From contig JAISTZ010000182.1 in the NCBI GenBank assembly GCA_031272345.1, forward strand, positions 1 to 35,550: a stretch of DNA of 35,550 nucleotides, written 5' to 3'. Source of the DNA: Spirochaetaceae bacterium (GTDB lineage Bacteria > Spirochaetota > Spirochaetia > Treponematales > Treponemataceae). The position numbers and the translations under genes are program-made. The notes beneath the pieces are model-generated. The model searched no databases, was not told the origin of the DNA, and saw nothing but the letters and a program-made list of their open reading frames with translations. Positions 23,600 to 31,518 of the stretch are shown piece by piece. The number at the start of each line of letters is the position of its first letter. Position 1 is the first letter of the stretch.

Positions 23600-25089
23600 G
23601 GCGGGCCCTCCTCTGGCTGCTCCTGGGGGCGCTCTGCGGTTCCCCTGCCCTGGGGGAAGACTGGGTGCTGGCCGCCAGCGCCTTCGTCACCGGCGAGGGG
23701 GCGTCCAACCCGGCAAAGGCCGCGGCAACGCTGATTCCCCAGGTCATGCTGGACTTTTTCTCCACCGGCATCGACCGCTCGATCCTCCCGGACGAAGCCG
23801 CGGACCGCCTGTTGTACGGTCTGCGGACAAAGCGGCAGGCCCTCTTCCTTGACCTCTCCAAGGCCGTAAAGGACCGGGACAAATTCGTCCTCGGACGTCC
23901 CACCCCGGACTCCCGGAAGTCCCTGAAAACCGCGGAGCAAAAAATTGCGGACATAAAGCAGAGCATCCAGGACAACCTGGCGGAGACGGACAAACTCCTG
24001 GCAGGGGACCCGGACATCAAAACAGGAACCGAGACAATCGCCCTGTGGAAGAACGACTATTCCGCGCTGTACACCCCCCCGGCGGACAAAACCCTGGGGG
24101 CGGCCCTGACGGCGGACAAAATCAGCGGCCTGATTACCGGGGAGATTCACGGGGTAGATGACTTTGCCGTTGTGTCCGCTGCCCTGCACGTAGGTCCCGA
24201 CGGAAGGGCGTCCCCTGGGGTAACGGAGGTGGGGCGGCTTTCCGAGGCCTCCGCCATCGCCCGCCGCCTTGCCTGGGGGCTCTTTTCGGAACTGGTCAAG
24301 ACCCGTCCGGCCTACCTGGAATTCGAGATAGGCCCGGAGCATGTCCGCAGCAACATCGTCATCAGCGTGGACGACATGACCTTTTCGTCCGTGCCGGACA
24401 ACGTGGCTGTCCTGGGGGGAATCCACAGCGTCAGCTTCGCCTCCGAGGGATACCGCACGGAGTCCTTCTCCATGAATTTCGAGGAAAGCAAAACCTACGT
24501 CATCCGCGCCCAAATGACCGAAGCCGCCGCGGAATCCATCACCCTGGCCCTCAAAACCCCCGAGGCGGGCTCCTTCTACATCAACGCAACCGAAGGGGGG
24601 ACGACAACGGCGGACTCCGGAGTCATCACCGTGGAGGTAAAAAATCTGCCCATCTTCGGCAGGTTCGACAGAACCGGCGGGAAGTCCGCGTATTTCTACA
24701 TCCCCCAGGCTTCAAAAAAAACACCGGCGTCCCAACAGCGCTCCTGGGTCGTCAACCCCAAAAGCAAGGACGTGAGCGCCCAAATCGAATTCAGCAGAAA
24801 AATCATGTACGGTTCCTATGCGGCCCTGATAGTGTCCCTGCCGGTGCTTTTCTATACTATGGGTGAATTTGAACAGCGTTCCTACGCCTACAGCCTCATG
24901 GCGGCCAACAACGATTCCATCACCCCGGAGACGGCGAAGAAAATCGTCGACGAGGCGAACCTGTGGTACAACCTGCGGAACGCCGGCATCGGCGTAACGG
25001 CGGTTCTGGGGACCAATTTTCTGGTCCAGTTGATCATCTACCTGGTCCGCGCCAACGGGGCCCTGCCGGAAAAGGCGAAGGTGCGGTGA
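23596..25089 (+). CDS. Exported PEGA-like protein with C-terminal membrane segments
   Basis: 497 residues from ATG 23596. A signal peptide (RRALLWLLLGALCGSPALG) is followed by a helical, charged region. A beta-rich module at about 235-320 (FEIGPEHVRSNIVISVDD...HSVSFASEGYRTESF) resembles PEGA domains. Two membrane segments lie near the end (about 413-432 and 465-485). No catalytic residues were recognised. The ATG overlaps the prfB stop (ATGA), and the stop overlaps the ftsY ATG (TGATG). Being locked between prfB and ftsY suggests an envelope role with translation coupled to its neighbours. The ORF extension upstream of 23596 lies in prfB and is not real. Confidence 0.75.
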   Translation: MRRALLWLLLGALCGSPALGEDWVLAASAFVTGEGASNPAKAAATLIPQVMLDFFSTGIDRSILPDEAADRLLYGLRTKRQALFLDLSKAVKDRDKFVLGRPTPDSRKSLKTAEQKIADIKQSIQDNLAETDKLLAGDPDIKTGTETIALWKNDYSALYTPPADKTLGAALTADKISGLITGEIHGVDDFAVVSAALHVGPDGRASPGVTEVGRLSEASAIARRLAWGLFSELVKTRPAYLEFEIGPEHVRSNIVISVDDMTFSSVPDNVAVLGGIHSVSFASEGYRTESFSMNFEESKTYVIRAQMTEAAAESITLALKTPEAGSFYINATEGGTTTADSGVITVEVKNLPIFGRFDRTGGKSAYFYIPQASKKTPASQQRSWVVNPKSKDVSAQIEFSRKIMYGSYAALIVSLPVLFYTMGEFEQRSYAYSLMAANNDSITPETAKKIVDEANLWYNLRNAGIGVTAVLGTNFLVQLIIYLVRANGALPEKAKVR

Positions 25090-25982
25090 TGGACACAACC
25101 CTCCCCCGGAAGCGATCCTTCGCGGAAAAATTCAAAAGCTTTTTTTCGGGTTCAAAAAAGGCAGCGTTCAACGGCGAGTTCTTCGACGACTGCTGCGACG
25201 CCCTCATCGAGGGGGACATCGGCCCCAAAACCGCCCTGGGCCTGATAGAGGCGGTGCAAAAAAACGCGGGGCGCTTCCAGAGCGAACAGGACGTGCTCCT
25301 GGCCCTCAAGTCCCTCCTGGTCACCCTGGTGCGGCCCGTTGATTTTGTGGTTGAGCCGGGAAAGACCACGGTTTTCCTCGTGCTCGGGGTGAACGGCGCG
25401 GGAAAGACAACCACGATCGCAAAGCTCGCGGGGAAGTACCGGGCCGCCGGGCTTGACCCCGTGATTGCCGCATCGGACACCTTCCGGGCCGCGGCCATCG
25501 ACCAGCTCAAAATCCACGGGGAGCGCCTGGGGGTGCGGGTGGTGGCCCACCAGAACGGCGCCGACCCCGGGGCCGTGATTTTTGACGCCGCCGCCGCGGT
25601 TGCAGCCAGGGGGGGGGGCCTGGTGCTGGCGGACACCGCCGGGCGGCTCCACAACAAGGAGAACCTCCTCAGGGAGCTGCAAAAGATCGACCGGATCTGC
25701 GCGTCCAAGGCGGACGAAGGGCGCTACAAAAAAATTCTCGTCATAGACGCCACCACGGGGCAGAACGCCTTCCGCCAGGCGGAGACCTTTCACCAGGCCC
25801 TGGGGGTGGACGGCCTGGTTCTTACAAAGTGGGATTCAACCTCCAAGGGGGGCGCCCTCTTCCCCATCGGCAAGGAGCTCGGCATCCCCGTGTTCCGGGT
25901 GTGCTTCGGCGAGGGGTATGACGACATCGCCCCCTTCGACCCGGAAGCTTACGCCGATGAATTTTTGGGGCTCAGCGGATGA
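25089..25982 (+). CDS. ftsY: Signal recognition particle receptor FtsY
   Basis: 297 residues, a short FtsY lacking the long acidic N-terminal domain of E. coli. It is the SRP receptor GTPase that docks translating ribosomes at the membrane. The NG domain is complete: the N-domain helices with ALIEGDIGPKTA, G1 GVNGAGKT at 100-107, SDTFRAAAIDQLK, G3 DTAGR and G4 TKWD. TKWD has Trp where TKLD/TKMD is usual, but the GTP-specific Asp is kept. The frame is open further upstream inside the preceding gene; ATG 25089 fits the family N-terminus. Its stop overlaps the next ATG (ATGA). Confidence 0.95.
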   Translation: MDTTLPRKRSFAEKFKSFFSGSKKAAFNGEFFDDCCDALIEGDIGPKTALGLIEAVQKNAGRFQSEQDVLLALKSLLVTLVRPVDFVVEPGKTTVFLVLGVNGAGKTTTIAKLAGKYRAAGLDPVIAASDTFRAAAIDQLKIHGERLGVRVVAHQNGADPGAVIFDAAAAVAARGGGLVLADTAGRLHNKENLLRELQKIDRICASKADEGRYKKILVIDATTGQNAFRQAETFHQALGVDGLVLTKWDSTSKGGALFPIGKELGIPVFRVCFGEGYDDIAPFDPEAYADEFLGLSG

Positions 25983-26908
25983 AACGGCGCCGCAGGATTT
26001 TCCGCGCTTCCGCACAATTTCTGCCGGGCCTGTTGTTTTGCCTGTGCGTCCTCTTGGGGAGCGCCCAGGAAGAACATGACGAAGAGGGGGCGTCCTTTTT
26101 TGTGGAACCCGCCGGGGAACAGCCCCAGGGGGAAATCCTCCTCGACGCCCGGGGCTCCCTTGCGGGGTTCTTTGAGGACGGGGACGGCCTGTTCATGCTG
26201 TCACCCCTGGGAGGTCAAAATTCCCCTGCCCTGAACACGATTTCCAGTGGGGAAACCCGGTTCACCCACAGTAAATACGACGGCTCCATCAGGGTCGTCT
26301 CCAAGATGGTGTGGCAAAAAAAAGACGGCCCAAGCGAGCCCCTCAGCCGCACCGAATACCGCTACAAAGACGAAAGCGCAAAGACCCCCGAAACCCAGGA
26401 GACCGTCTCGTTCCTGGACGGGGGGCGTGAAAAAATCTACTTCACCGAAGGGGGCCTTCCGCGCCTGGTGCGGCGTTACAAAACCGAAAAAATTGAAAAA
26501 CCCGCGGACAGCAAGGGTGACGAAGAAGGCGCGGGCGGCGAGAAGGGCGAAGAATCCGGGGAAGGTGAGGGGCCGCCGATTCTCCTGTCCGAGACCCAAT
26601 ACCTCTACGACGGCGAAAATCGGGTCGAAAGGAAGACGGCCAGATTCTTTGACCCGGAGGACGGCGCGCGGGTGACCCGCACGGAAACGACCCGCTACGG
26701 GTACACGGAATTTTCCGAAGACCCGGACACGGAGTTTTTCCGGGACGGAAAACTTGCCGCACGGATCGTCCACGGCCCGGAGGGGGAGCGCACGGAGACC
26801 CGATTCCTGCCGGGGGAGTATTCCGTGGAGAGCATCTACCAGAACGGCGTCCTTGCCGGGGAGCGGTTCCTCCTGGGGGACAGGGAATTACGGAGGCACG
26901 ATTACTGA
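25979..26908 (+). CDS. Exported protein of unknown function with repeated Tyr-rich strands
   Basis: 309 residues. A basic start and a hydrophobic stretch (FLPGLLFCLCVLLGSAQ) form a signal peptide. The body contains several similar units such as RTEYRYKDES, ETQYLYDGENRV and ETTRYGYTEF, followed by FFRDGKLAARIV and IYQNGVLAGERF, which resemble the imperfect repeats of antitoxin-like or YD/MORN-type proteins. A Lys/Glu/Gly-rich linker sits near residue 170-200. No family was assigned. It is coupled to ftsY (ATGA overlap) and to the Lol permease (TGATG), so a part in lipoprotein or envelope traffic is suggested by position only. Confidence 0.7.
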   Translation: MKRRRRIFRASAQFLPGLLFCLCVLLGSAQEEHDEEGASFFVEPAGEQPQGEILLDARGSLAGFFEDGDGLFMLSPLGGQNSPALNTISSGETRFTHSKYDGSIRVVSKMVWQKKDGPSEPLSRTEYRYKDESAKTPETQETVSFLDGGREKIYFTEGGLPRLVRRYKTEKIEKPADSKGDEEGAGGEKGEESGEGEGPPILLSETQYLYDGENRVERKTARFFDPEDGARVTRTETTRYGYTEFSEDPDTEFFRDGKLAARIVHGPEGERTETRFLPGEYSVESIYQNGVLAGERFLLGDRELRRHDY

Positions 26909-28302
26909 TGAAAGGCCCGGCCCGCTTTATGAGTCCCATGAATTTCCGGTGGATATTCTTTGTGTCCCGCCGCTTTTCCCGGGTCGACAGGAGGTCCCGC
27001 TCGGCGGCCACGGGCCTGCTCTCGTCCCTGGGCATCTGCTTCGGCGTGATGACCCTGATTGTCACCCTCTCGGTGATGAACGGGTTCCAGCGCTCCTACA
27101 TCGACAGCATCATGGAGATAAGCTCCTCCCACATCCGCTACAGGGCCCCCTTCCCGGCGGGGGACGCAACGGAGGCGCTCCTTTCCGGCGTGGAAGCCCA
27201 GTGCCTGGGGGACCCCTCGGTCATCGCGGCGACGCCCTTCCTGGAAGCCCAAACCCTGATGACCGGCGTGTCGGCCCCGGGCAAGGGAGCCCGGGAACAG
27301 GCGGCGCGGATCAGGGCGGTCCCCGGGGACATCACCCGGCGGGACAGGGGCTTCGCCTCGGAGGTCCGCATCATCCGGGGGAGCTTCAGCCTGGGGGAGC
27401 CCCAGTCGATCGTGCTGGGGAGCGCCCTGGCCCGGTCCCTGGGGGTGTCCGTGGGGGGGCAGGTGAATCTCCTGGCCCTCTCCGGGGGCGAAGACGTGGC
27501 CCTCCTTTCGGGGAACCGGCTCTTCACCGTAACGGGGGTCTTCCATTCGGGCTATGCGGACATCAACTCGGCCTACGCCTTCATCTCCCTGGAGGACGGC
27601 CTGGCTGCCCTGGGGGAGTCCACCCCGGTCATGTTCAGCATCAAACTCAGGAACCCCGACAGGGCGGCCTTCGTCCTCAGGGCTCTCCAGGCAAAAATGG
27701 GCGGCGCCATCGTTGAGGAAAACGGCGCCCCCCCGCAAGGCCAGGGGACCGGCGGGGTCTGGGAGGCCTGGCGGCACTACAACCGGGCCTTCTTCGGGGC
27801 CCTCAGGGTAGAAAAAAACATCCTCATGCTCCTGGTGGTCATCATTTTTGTGGTGGTCGGGGTGAACATCTACAACGGCATGAGGCGGATGGTCTTTGAG
27901 CGCCGGGCGGAAATCGCCGTGTTCTCGGCCCTGGGGGGCCGGAAGGACGACATCCAGTCCGTGTTCGTGCTCCGGGGGCTCCTCACGGGGCTCATGGGCG
28001 CGATTCCGGGGCTCATCCTGGGGCTCCTGATTTGCGTACAGATCGACGGGGTGTTCATGCTGATTTCGGCGGTGCAGTACCGGCTGTCCCTCTTTGCCGC
28101 CATGCTCGTGGATCCCCAGAGGGCCCTGCTGCTCCGGGAGAACCCCATGTACACGGTGTTCGCTTCGATTCCCGCACGGGTCTTTCCCCATGAGGCCCTG
28201 GCGACAACCCTTTTCGGCTTTCTTTCGGCCCTGTTCGCGTCCTGGGCGGCGAGCAGGCAGCTCTTTTCTCTAAAAATTGCGGAGGTCCTGCGGGATGAAT
28301 GA
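26908..28302 (+). CDS. lolC: Lipoprotein-releasing ABC transporter permease, LolC/LolE type
   Basis: 464 residues. MacB/FtsX-type permease with the N-terminal membrane segment after FRWIFFVSRRF, then LGICFGVMTLIVTLSVMNGF, which is typical of LolC/LolE. A large periplasmic domain follows, then three C-terminal membrane segments including VVIIFVVVGVNIYNGMRRMV. With the ATPase and a second permease downstream it would extract lipoproteins from the inner membrane for outer-membrane delivery. The choice of C versus E cannot be made from sequence alone. ATG 26908 overlaps the previous stop by one base; GGAGG at 26892-26896 is 11 bases upstream, so ATG 26929 is a possible alternative. Confidence 0.9.
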   Translation: MKGPARFMSPMNFRWIFFVSRRFSRVDRRSRSAATGLLSSLGICFGVMTLIVTLSVMNGFQRSYIDSIMEISSSHIRYRAPFPAGDATEALLSGVEAQCLGDPSVIAATPFLEAQTLMTGVSAPGKGAREQAARIRAVPGDITRRDRGFASEVRIIRGSFSLGEPQSIVLGSALARSLGVSVGGQVNLLALSGGEDVALLSGNRLFTVTGVFHSGYADINSAYAFISLEDGLAALGESTPVMFSIKLRNPDRAAFVLRALQAKMGGAIVEENGAPPQGQGTGGVWEAWRHYNRAFFGALRVEKNILMLLVVIIFVVVGVNIYNGMRRMVFERRAEIAVFSALGGRKDDIQSVFVLRGLLTGLMGAIPGLILGLLICVQIDGVFMLISAVQYRLSLFAAMLVDPQRALLLRENPMYTVFASIPARVFPHEALATTLFGFLSALFASWAASRQLFSLKIAEVLRDE

Positions 28303-28993
28303 CACAAACGAAACGGTCCTGCGAATACGGGGGCTTGAAAAAACCTTTGACACCGGTGCGGACAGGCTGACCATCATAAAAGACCTGGACCTGACCGCCC
28401 CGGAGGGGGCCCAGGTGGCGATTGTGGGCGAAAGCGGGAGCGGCAAGAGCACCCTCCTCAACATCATCGCCGGCCTGGACACGCCCACCAGGGGGGAGAT
28501 CCTCGTGGGGGGCCGGGACATCACCTCCCTCCCCGAGGACGGCCTGGCCCGGTTCCGATCGAAATTCCTGGGGCTTATCTTCCAGTTCCACTACCTGTTG
28601 CAGGATTTTTCCGCCCTGGAAAACGTGTACCTTCCGGCGTTCATGGCCGGGGAGGGGCGGAAGAGCGCCCTGGAGCGGGCAAAGACCTGCCTCGAAGCGG
28701 TGGGCATGGGCCACAGGATGAACCACATGCCCTCGGAGCTCTCCGGGGGGGAGCGCCAGCGGGTGAGCGTGGCCCGGTCCCTCATCAACGACCCCCGGCT
28801 GATTCTTGCGGACGAACCCACGGGCAACCTCGACCCGGCCAACGCCGCTATGATCGGGGAGCTGCTCTTCTCCCTGGCGGGGTCCTACAAGAAGACCCTC
28901 CTCCTGGTGACCCACGACATGGAACTGGCCGGCAGGGCCCACATCCGCTACCGCCTCAAGGAGGGCAAGCTGCAAGAGGAGCCCCTCCGGTGA
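28295..28993 (+). CDS. lolD: Lipoprotein-releasing system ATP-binding protein LolD
   Basis: 232 residues, the expected size. Walker A GESGSGKS at 45-52, GLIFQFHYLLQDFSALENV (a close match to LolD/MacB Q-loop regions), LSGGERQRVSVARSL and LILADEPTGNLD are all present. It energises the two flanking Lol permeases. ATG 28295 overlaps the previous gene by eight bases, and GGAGG at 28281-28285 lies nine bases upstream. An apparent earlier start at 28277 lies before this site and is not supported. Its stop overlaps the next start (GTGA). Confidence 0.95.
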   Translation: MNDTNETVLRIRGLEKTFDTGADRLTIIKDLDLTAPEGAQVAIVGESGSGKSTLLNIIAGLDTPTRGEILVGGRDITSLPEDGLARFRSKFLGLIFQFHYLLQDFSALENVYLPAFMAGEGRKSALERAKTCLEAVGMGHRMNHMPSELSGGERQRVSVARSLINDPRLILADEPTGNLDPANAAMIGELLFSLAGSYKKTLLLVTHDMELAGRAHIRYRLKEGKLQEEPLR

Positions 28994-30306
28994 AGCCCGC
29001 GTCGTCAATCTTTTTTGCCTTCAAACTCATCCTGCCCAGGCGGGCGGCCTCATCGGGGGGGCGGAAGAGCCTCTTCGGGGCGGTGGCGTGTATCGCCCTG
29101 AGCCTGGTGCCCCTGGTGGTGGTGCTCACCGTGTCGGACGGCATGATAAGCGGCATTACCCGGCGGATGATCGGGCTTTCGAGCTACCACCTCCGGGTCT
29201 ATCCCCCCCAGGACCAGGGGGTTCCCGCGGAGCTCCTCCGGGAGAGCGCGGCGGTCCTCGCGGGCGTGGAGGGCGTAACCGGGGCGTACCCGGAAAAGCA
29301 GGGCATCGGCCTTGCGGCGGGGAAGGGCGGACGTCTTGGGGTGACGATTCGGGCGGTCGTGCCGGAGCTTTTTTCCGCCAACAGCGACTTTTCCACCCTC
29401 TTCTCGGTGACCGACGGGCAGTTGACCCTGGAAGGGACGAACCGGGCCCTCATCGGCAGCAAAATCGCCGAGGACCTGGGCCTCCGCGCCGGGGACTCCC
29501 TCCGGCTGATAACCCTGAGAACCGGCGCATCGGGCGCTCCGATCCCCCGGTCGTCCCTCTTCACCGTTGCCGGGGTGATTTCGTCGGGCTACCAGGAGCT
29601 CGATTCCCTGTGGGTCTTCGTGTCCCTGGATTCCGGGGACCTGCTCCAGGGGGCCTCATCCCTGTCGTTCATCGGCCTCACGGGCGGCGACCCCTTTTCA
29701 AAAAAACTCGCCCTCACCGCCTGGGAGCTGTCGTCCCTGCTGCCGCGAGAATACACGGTGTATTCATGGGAGGAACTCAACGCGGCCTGGTACGAAAACT
29801 TCGCGTCCACCAAGACCATGCTCCTGTGCATCATGATTCTGATCGTGCTGGTGGCGTCGGTGAACATTTCCTCCGCCCTGGTGATTCTGGCGATTGAGCG
29901 CCGGCGGGAAATCGCCATCCTCAAGAGCCTGGGGGCCACCTCCGGGGGGGTGTCCTTCGCGTTCCTCCTGGCGGGCATATCCGCCGGAGCCGCGGGCGTG
30001 GCCCTGGGGATTCCCCTGGGGCTCCTCTGCGCGGTCAACGTGAACGGGATCATCGGCTTCATGGAAAAGGTCGTGAATCTGGCGGCAAAATTCGCGTACA
30101 TCCTGGCGGGGCCCCAGGGGAATTTCTTCATCCCCCTGCACCTCCTCGACCCGGCGTACTACCTGGAGCATATCCCCGTGGTGCTCCCCTTCGGGTCCCT
30201 GTTTTTTATCGTGTGCGGGACTCTGGTGCTCTCCGCCCTGGCTGCGGTGTTCCCGAGCATCCGGGCGGGCAGGGAAAAGCCCATCGACACCCTGAGGCGT
30301 ATCTGA
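28990..30306 (+). CDS. lolE: Lipoprotein-releasing ABC transporter permease, LolE/LolC type
   Basis: 438 residues from GTG 28990, which overlaps the lolD stop; GAGGAG at 28976-28981 is eight bases upstream. The first membrane segment (VACIALSLVPLVVVLTVSDGM) and the ITRRMIGLSSYHLRVY stretch match LolC/E-type permeases. A periplasmic domain follows, then three C-terminal membrane segments with the FtsX-like ERRREIAILKSLGAT motif, which contacts the ATPase. It diverges clearly from the first permease of the operon, so the system is heteromeric (C-D-E) rather than a LolF type. Last gene of the seven-gene operon. Confidence 0.9.
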   Translation: MKPASSIFFAFKLILPRRAASSGGRKSLFGAVACIALSLVPLVVVLTVSDGMISGITRRMIGLSSYHLRVYPPQDQGVPAELLRESAAVLAGVEGVTGAYPEKQGIGLAAGKGGRLGVTIRAVVPELFSANSDFSTLFSVTDGQLTLEGTNRALIGSKIAEDLGLRAGDSLRLITLRTGASGAPIPRSSLFTVAGVISSGYQELDSLWVFVSLDSGDLLQGASSLSFIGLTGGDPFSKKLALTAWELSSLLPREYTVYSWEELNAAWYENFASTKTMLLCIMILIVLVASVNISSALVILAIERRREIAILKSLGATSGGVSFAFLLAGISAGAAGVALGIPLGLLCAVNVNGIIGFMEKVVNLAAKFAYILAGPQGNFFIPLHLLDPAYYLEHIPVVLPFGSLFFIVCGTLVLSALAAVFPSIRAGREKPIDTLRRI

Positions 30307-30316
30307 CATCACCTCA

Positions 30317-30338
30317 AAAAACCATGCCGCGGGTTTTT
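30317..30338 (+). terminator. Weak possible terminator after the Lol operon
   Basis: AAAAACC (30317-30323) can pair with GGTTTTT (30332-30338) across an eight-base loop, ending in a T-run. The stem is short and AT-rich, so this is tentative. Confidence 0.3.
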
Positions 30339-30350
30339 AAAATGTCTTCA

Positions 30351-30379
30351 TTGACTCGGGTTTTGAAAAAAAATAAGAT
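30351..30379 (+). promoter_or_regulatory. Sigma-70 promoter for the 4-hydroxybutyrate dehydrogenase gene
   Basis: TTGACT at 30351-30356, a 17-base spacer ending in eight A residues, and TAAGAT at 30374-30379. Confidence 0.7.
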
Positions 30380-30399
30380 ATGACAAAAGGAGACCAGCG

Positions 30400-31512
30400 A
30401 TGAAAGAACTGACCGTCAGGCCCGACATTTACCGGTTTGAACAATGCGAGGATTTTGCCGCGCAATTTGCCCTCGGCAAGGACGACCTCATCATCACCAA
30501 CGAATATATTTTTGAACCCTATTTCGGTTCCCTCCATCTGCCCAGTCAAATCATCCACCTGGAAAAATACGGCACGGGGGAACCCACCGACGACATGGTG
30601 GAGGCGTTGTACCGGGACATAACCAGGCCGTATACACGGGTTGTCGCCATTGGCGGCGGAACCGTGCTCGATGTGGGAAAGGTGTTTTCCCTCAAGAATA
30701 TCCATCCGGTTTTAAAACTCTACGACAACATGGACAACCTTGAGCGGGAAAAAAAGCTGGTCCTTGTGCCCACCACCTGCGGAACCGGCAGCGAAGTCAC
30801 CAACATAGCGATTCTCTCGCTCGTTTCCTTGGGGACAAAGAAGGGGCTGGCGGTGGATTGCCTCTATGCGGATCAAGCGGTGTTGATTCCCCGGCTTTTG
30901 GAGAAACTGCCCTTCAAGGTGTTTGCCGCAAGCTCAATTGACGCGCTGATTCATTCGGTGGAGTCAAGTCTGTCCCCAAAACGGAACGGCACAACCCTCC
31001 TGTTCGGCTACAGGGCAATAGAAATCATTTTGAACGGATACAGGGAGATAGCAAAAAATGGGCCGGACGCCAGGTTCTCCCTGCTGCCGGAATTTCTCCG
31101 CGCAAGCAACTATGCGGGAATCGCCTTCGGCAACGCAGGCTGCGCGGCCGTCCATGCCCTGAGTTATCCCCTGGGGGCCGCCTACCGTGTGCCCCACGGG
31201 GAGTCAAACTATGCGGTGTTCATCGGGGTTATGAAAAACTACATGGAGCTCAAACGTGACGGCCCCATCGACAGGTTGAACACCTATATGGCGGCGTTGC
31301 TCGGCTGCAAAAAAACCGCTGTGTACGGGGAACTGGAAAAGCTTTTGAGTCACCTTATAGAACGGAAGCCCCTTTCCGCCTACGGAGTCACCCGGGACGA
31401 AATCGTCACGTTTACGGATTCCGTGTTGGCAAACCAGCAGCGGTTGCTCGCGAACAACTTCGTCCCCCTGGACAGGGACAGAATCCTCAAGATTTACCGG
31501 GAACTTTATTGA
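30400..31512 (+). CDS. 4-hydroxybutyrate dehydrogenase (iron-containing alcohol dehydrogenase family)
   Basis: 370 residues. It should interconvert 4-hydroxybutyrate and succinate semialdehyde with NAD(H). The sequence resembles the Clostridium kluyveri 4HbD enzyme (371 residues) over its whole length as I recall it, for example EKYGTGEPTDDM, VPTTCGTGSEVTN, SNYAGIAFGNAG, VHALSYPLG and VPHGESNY. The nucleotide loop GGGTVLDVGK is at 85-94. The metal ligands of the family fall at Asp181, His185, His252 and His266. AAGGAG at 30387-30392 is seven bases before the ATG. It stands alone with no CoA-transferase or succinate semialdehyde dehydrogenase beside it, so the pathway context must lie elsewhere. 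Confidence 0.88.
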   Translation: MKELTVRPDIYRFEQCEDFAAQFALGKDDLIITNEYIFEPYFGSLHLPSQIIHLEKYGTGEPTDDMVEALYRDITRPYTRVVAIGGGTVLDVGKVFSLKNIHPVLKLYDNMDNLEREKKLVLVPTTCGTGSEVTNIAILSLVSLGTKKGLAVDCLYADQAVLIPRLLEKLPFKVFAASSIDALIHSVESSLSPKRNGTTLLFGYRAIEIILNGYREIAKNGPDARFSLLPEFLRASNYAGIAFGNAGCAAVHALSYPLGAAYRVPHGESNYAVFIGVMKNYMELKRDGPIDRLNTYMAALLGCKKTAVYGELEKLLSHLIERKPLSAYGVTRDEIVTFTDSVLANQQRLLANNFVPLDRDRILKIYRELY

Positions 31513-31518
31513 GGGAAT

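Noticed and set aside
26902-28191. Long minus-strand open frame opposite lolC
   Set aside because: Rich in Pro, His and Asp, as expected from reverse frames of GC-rich genes; no motif.
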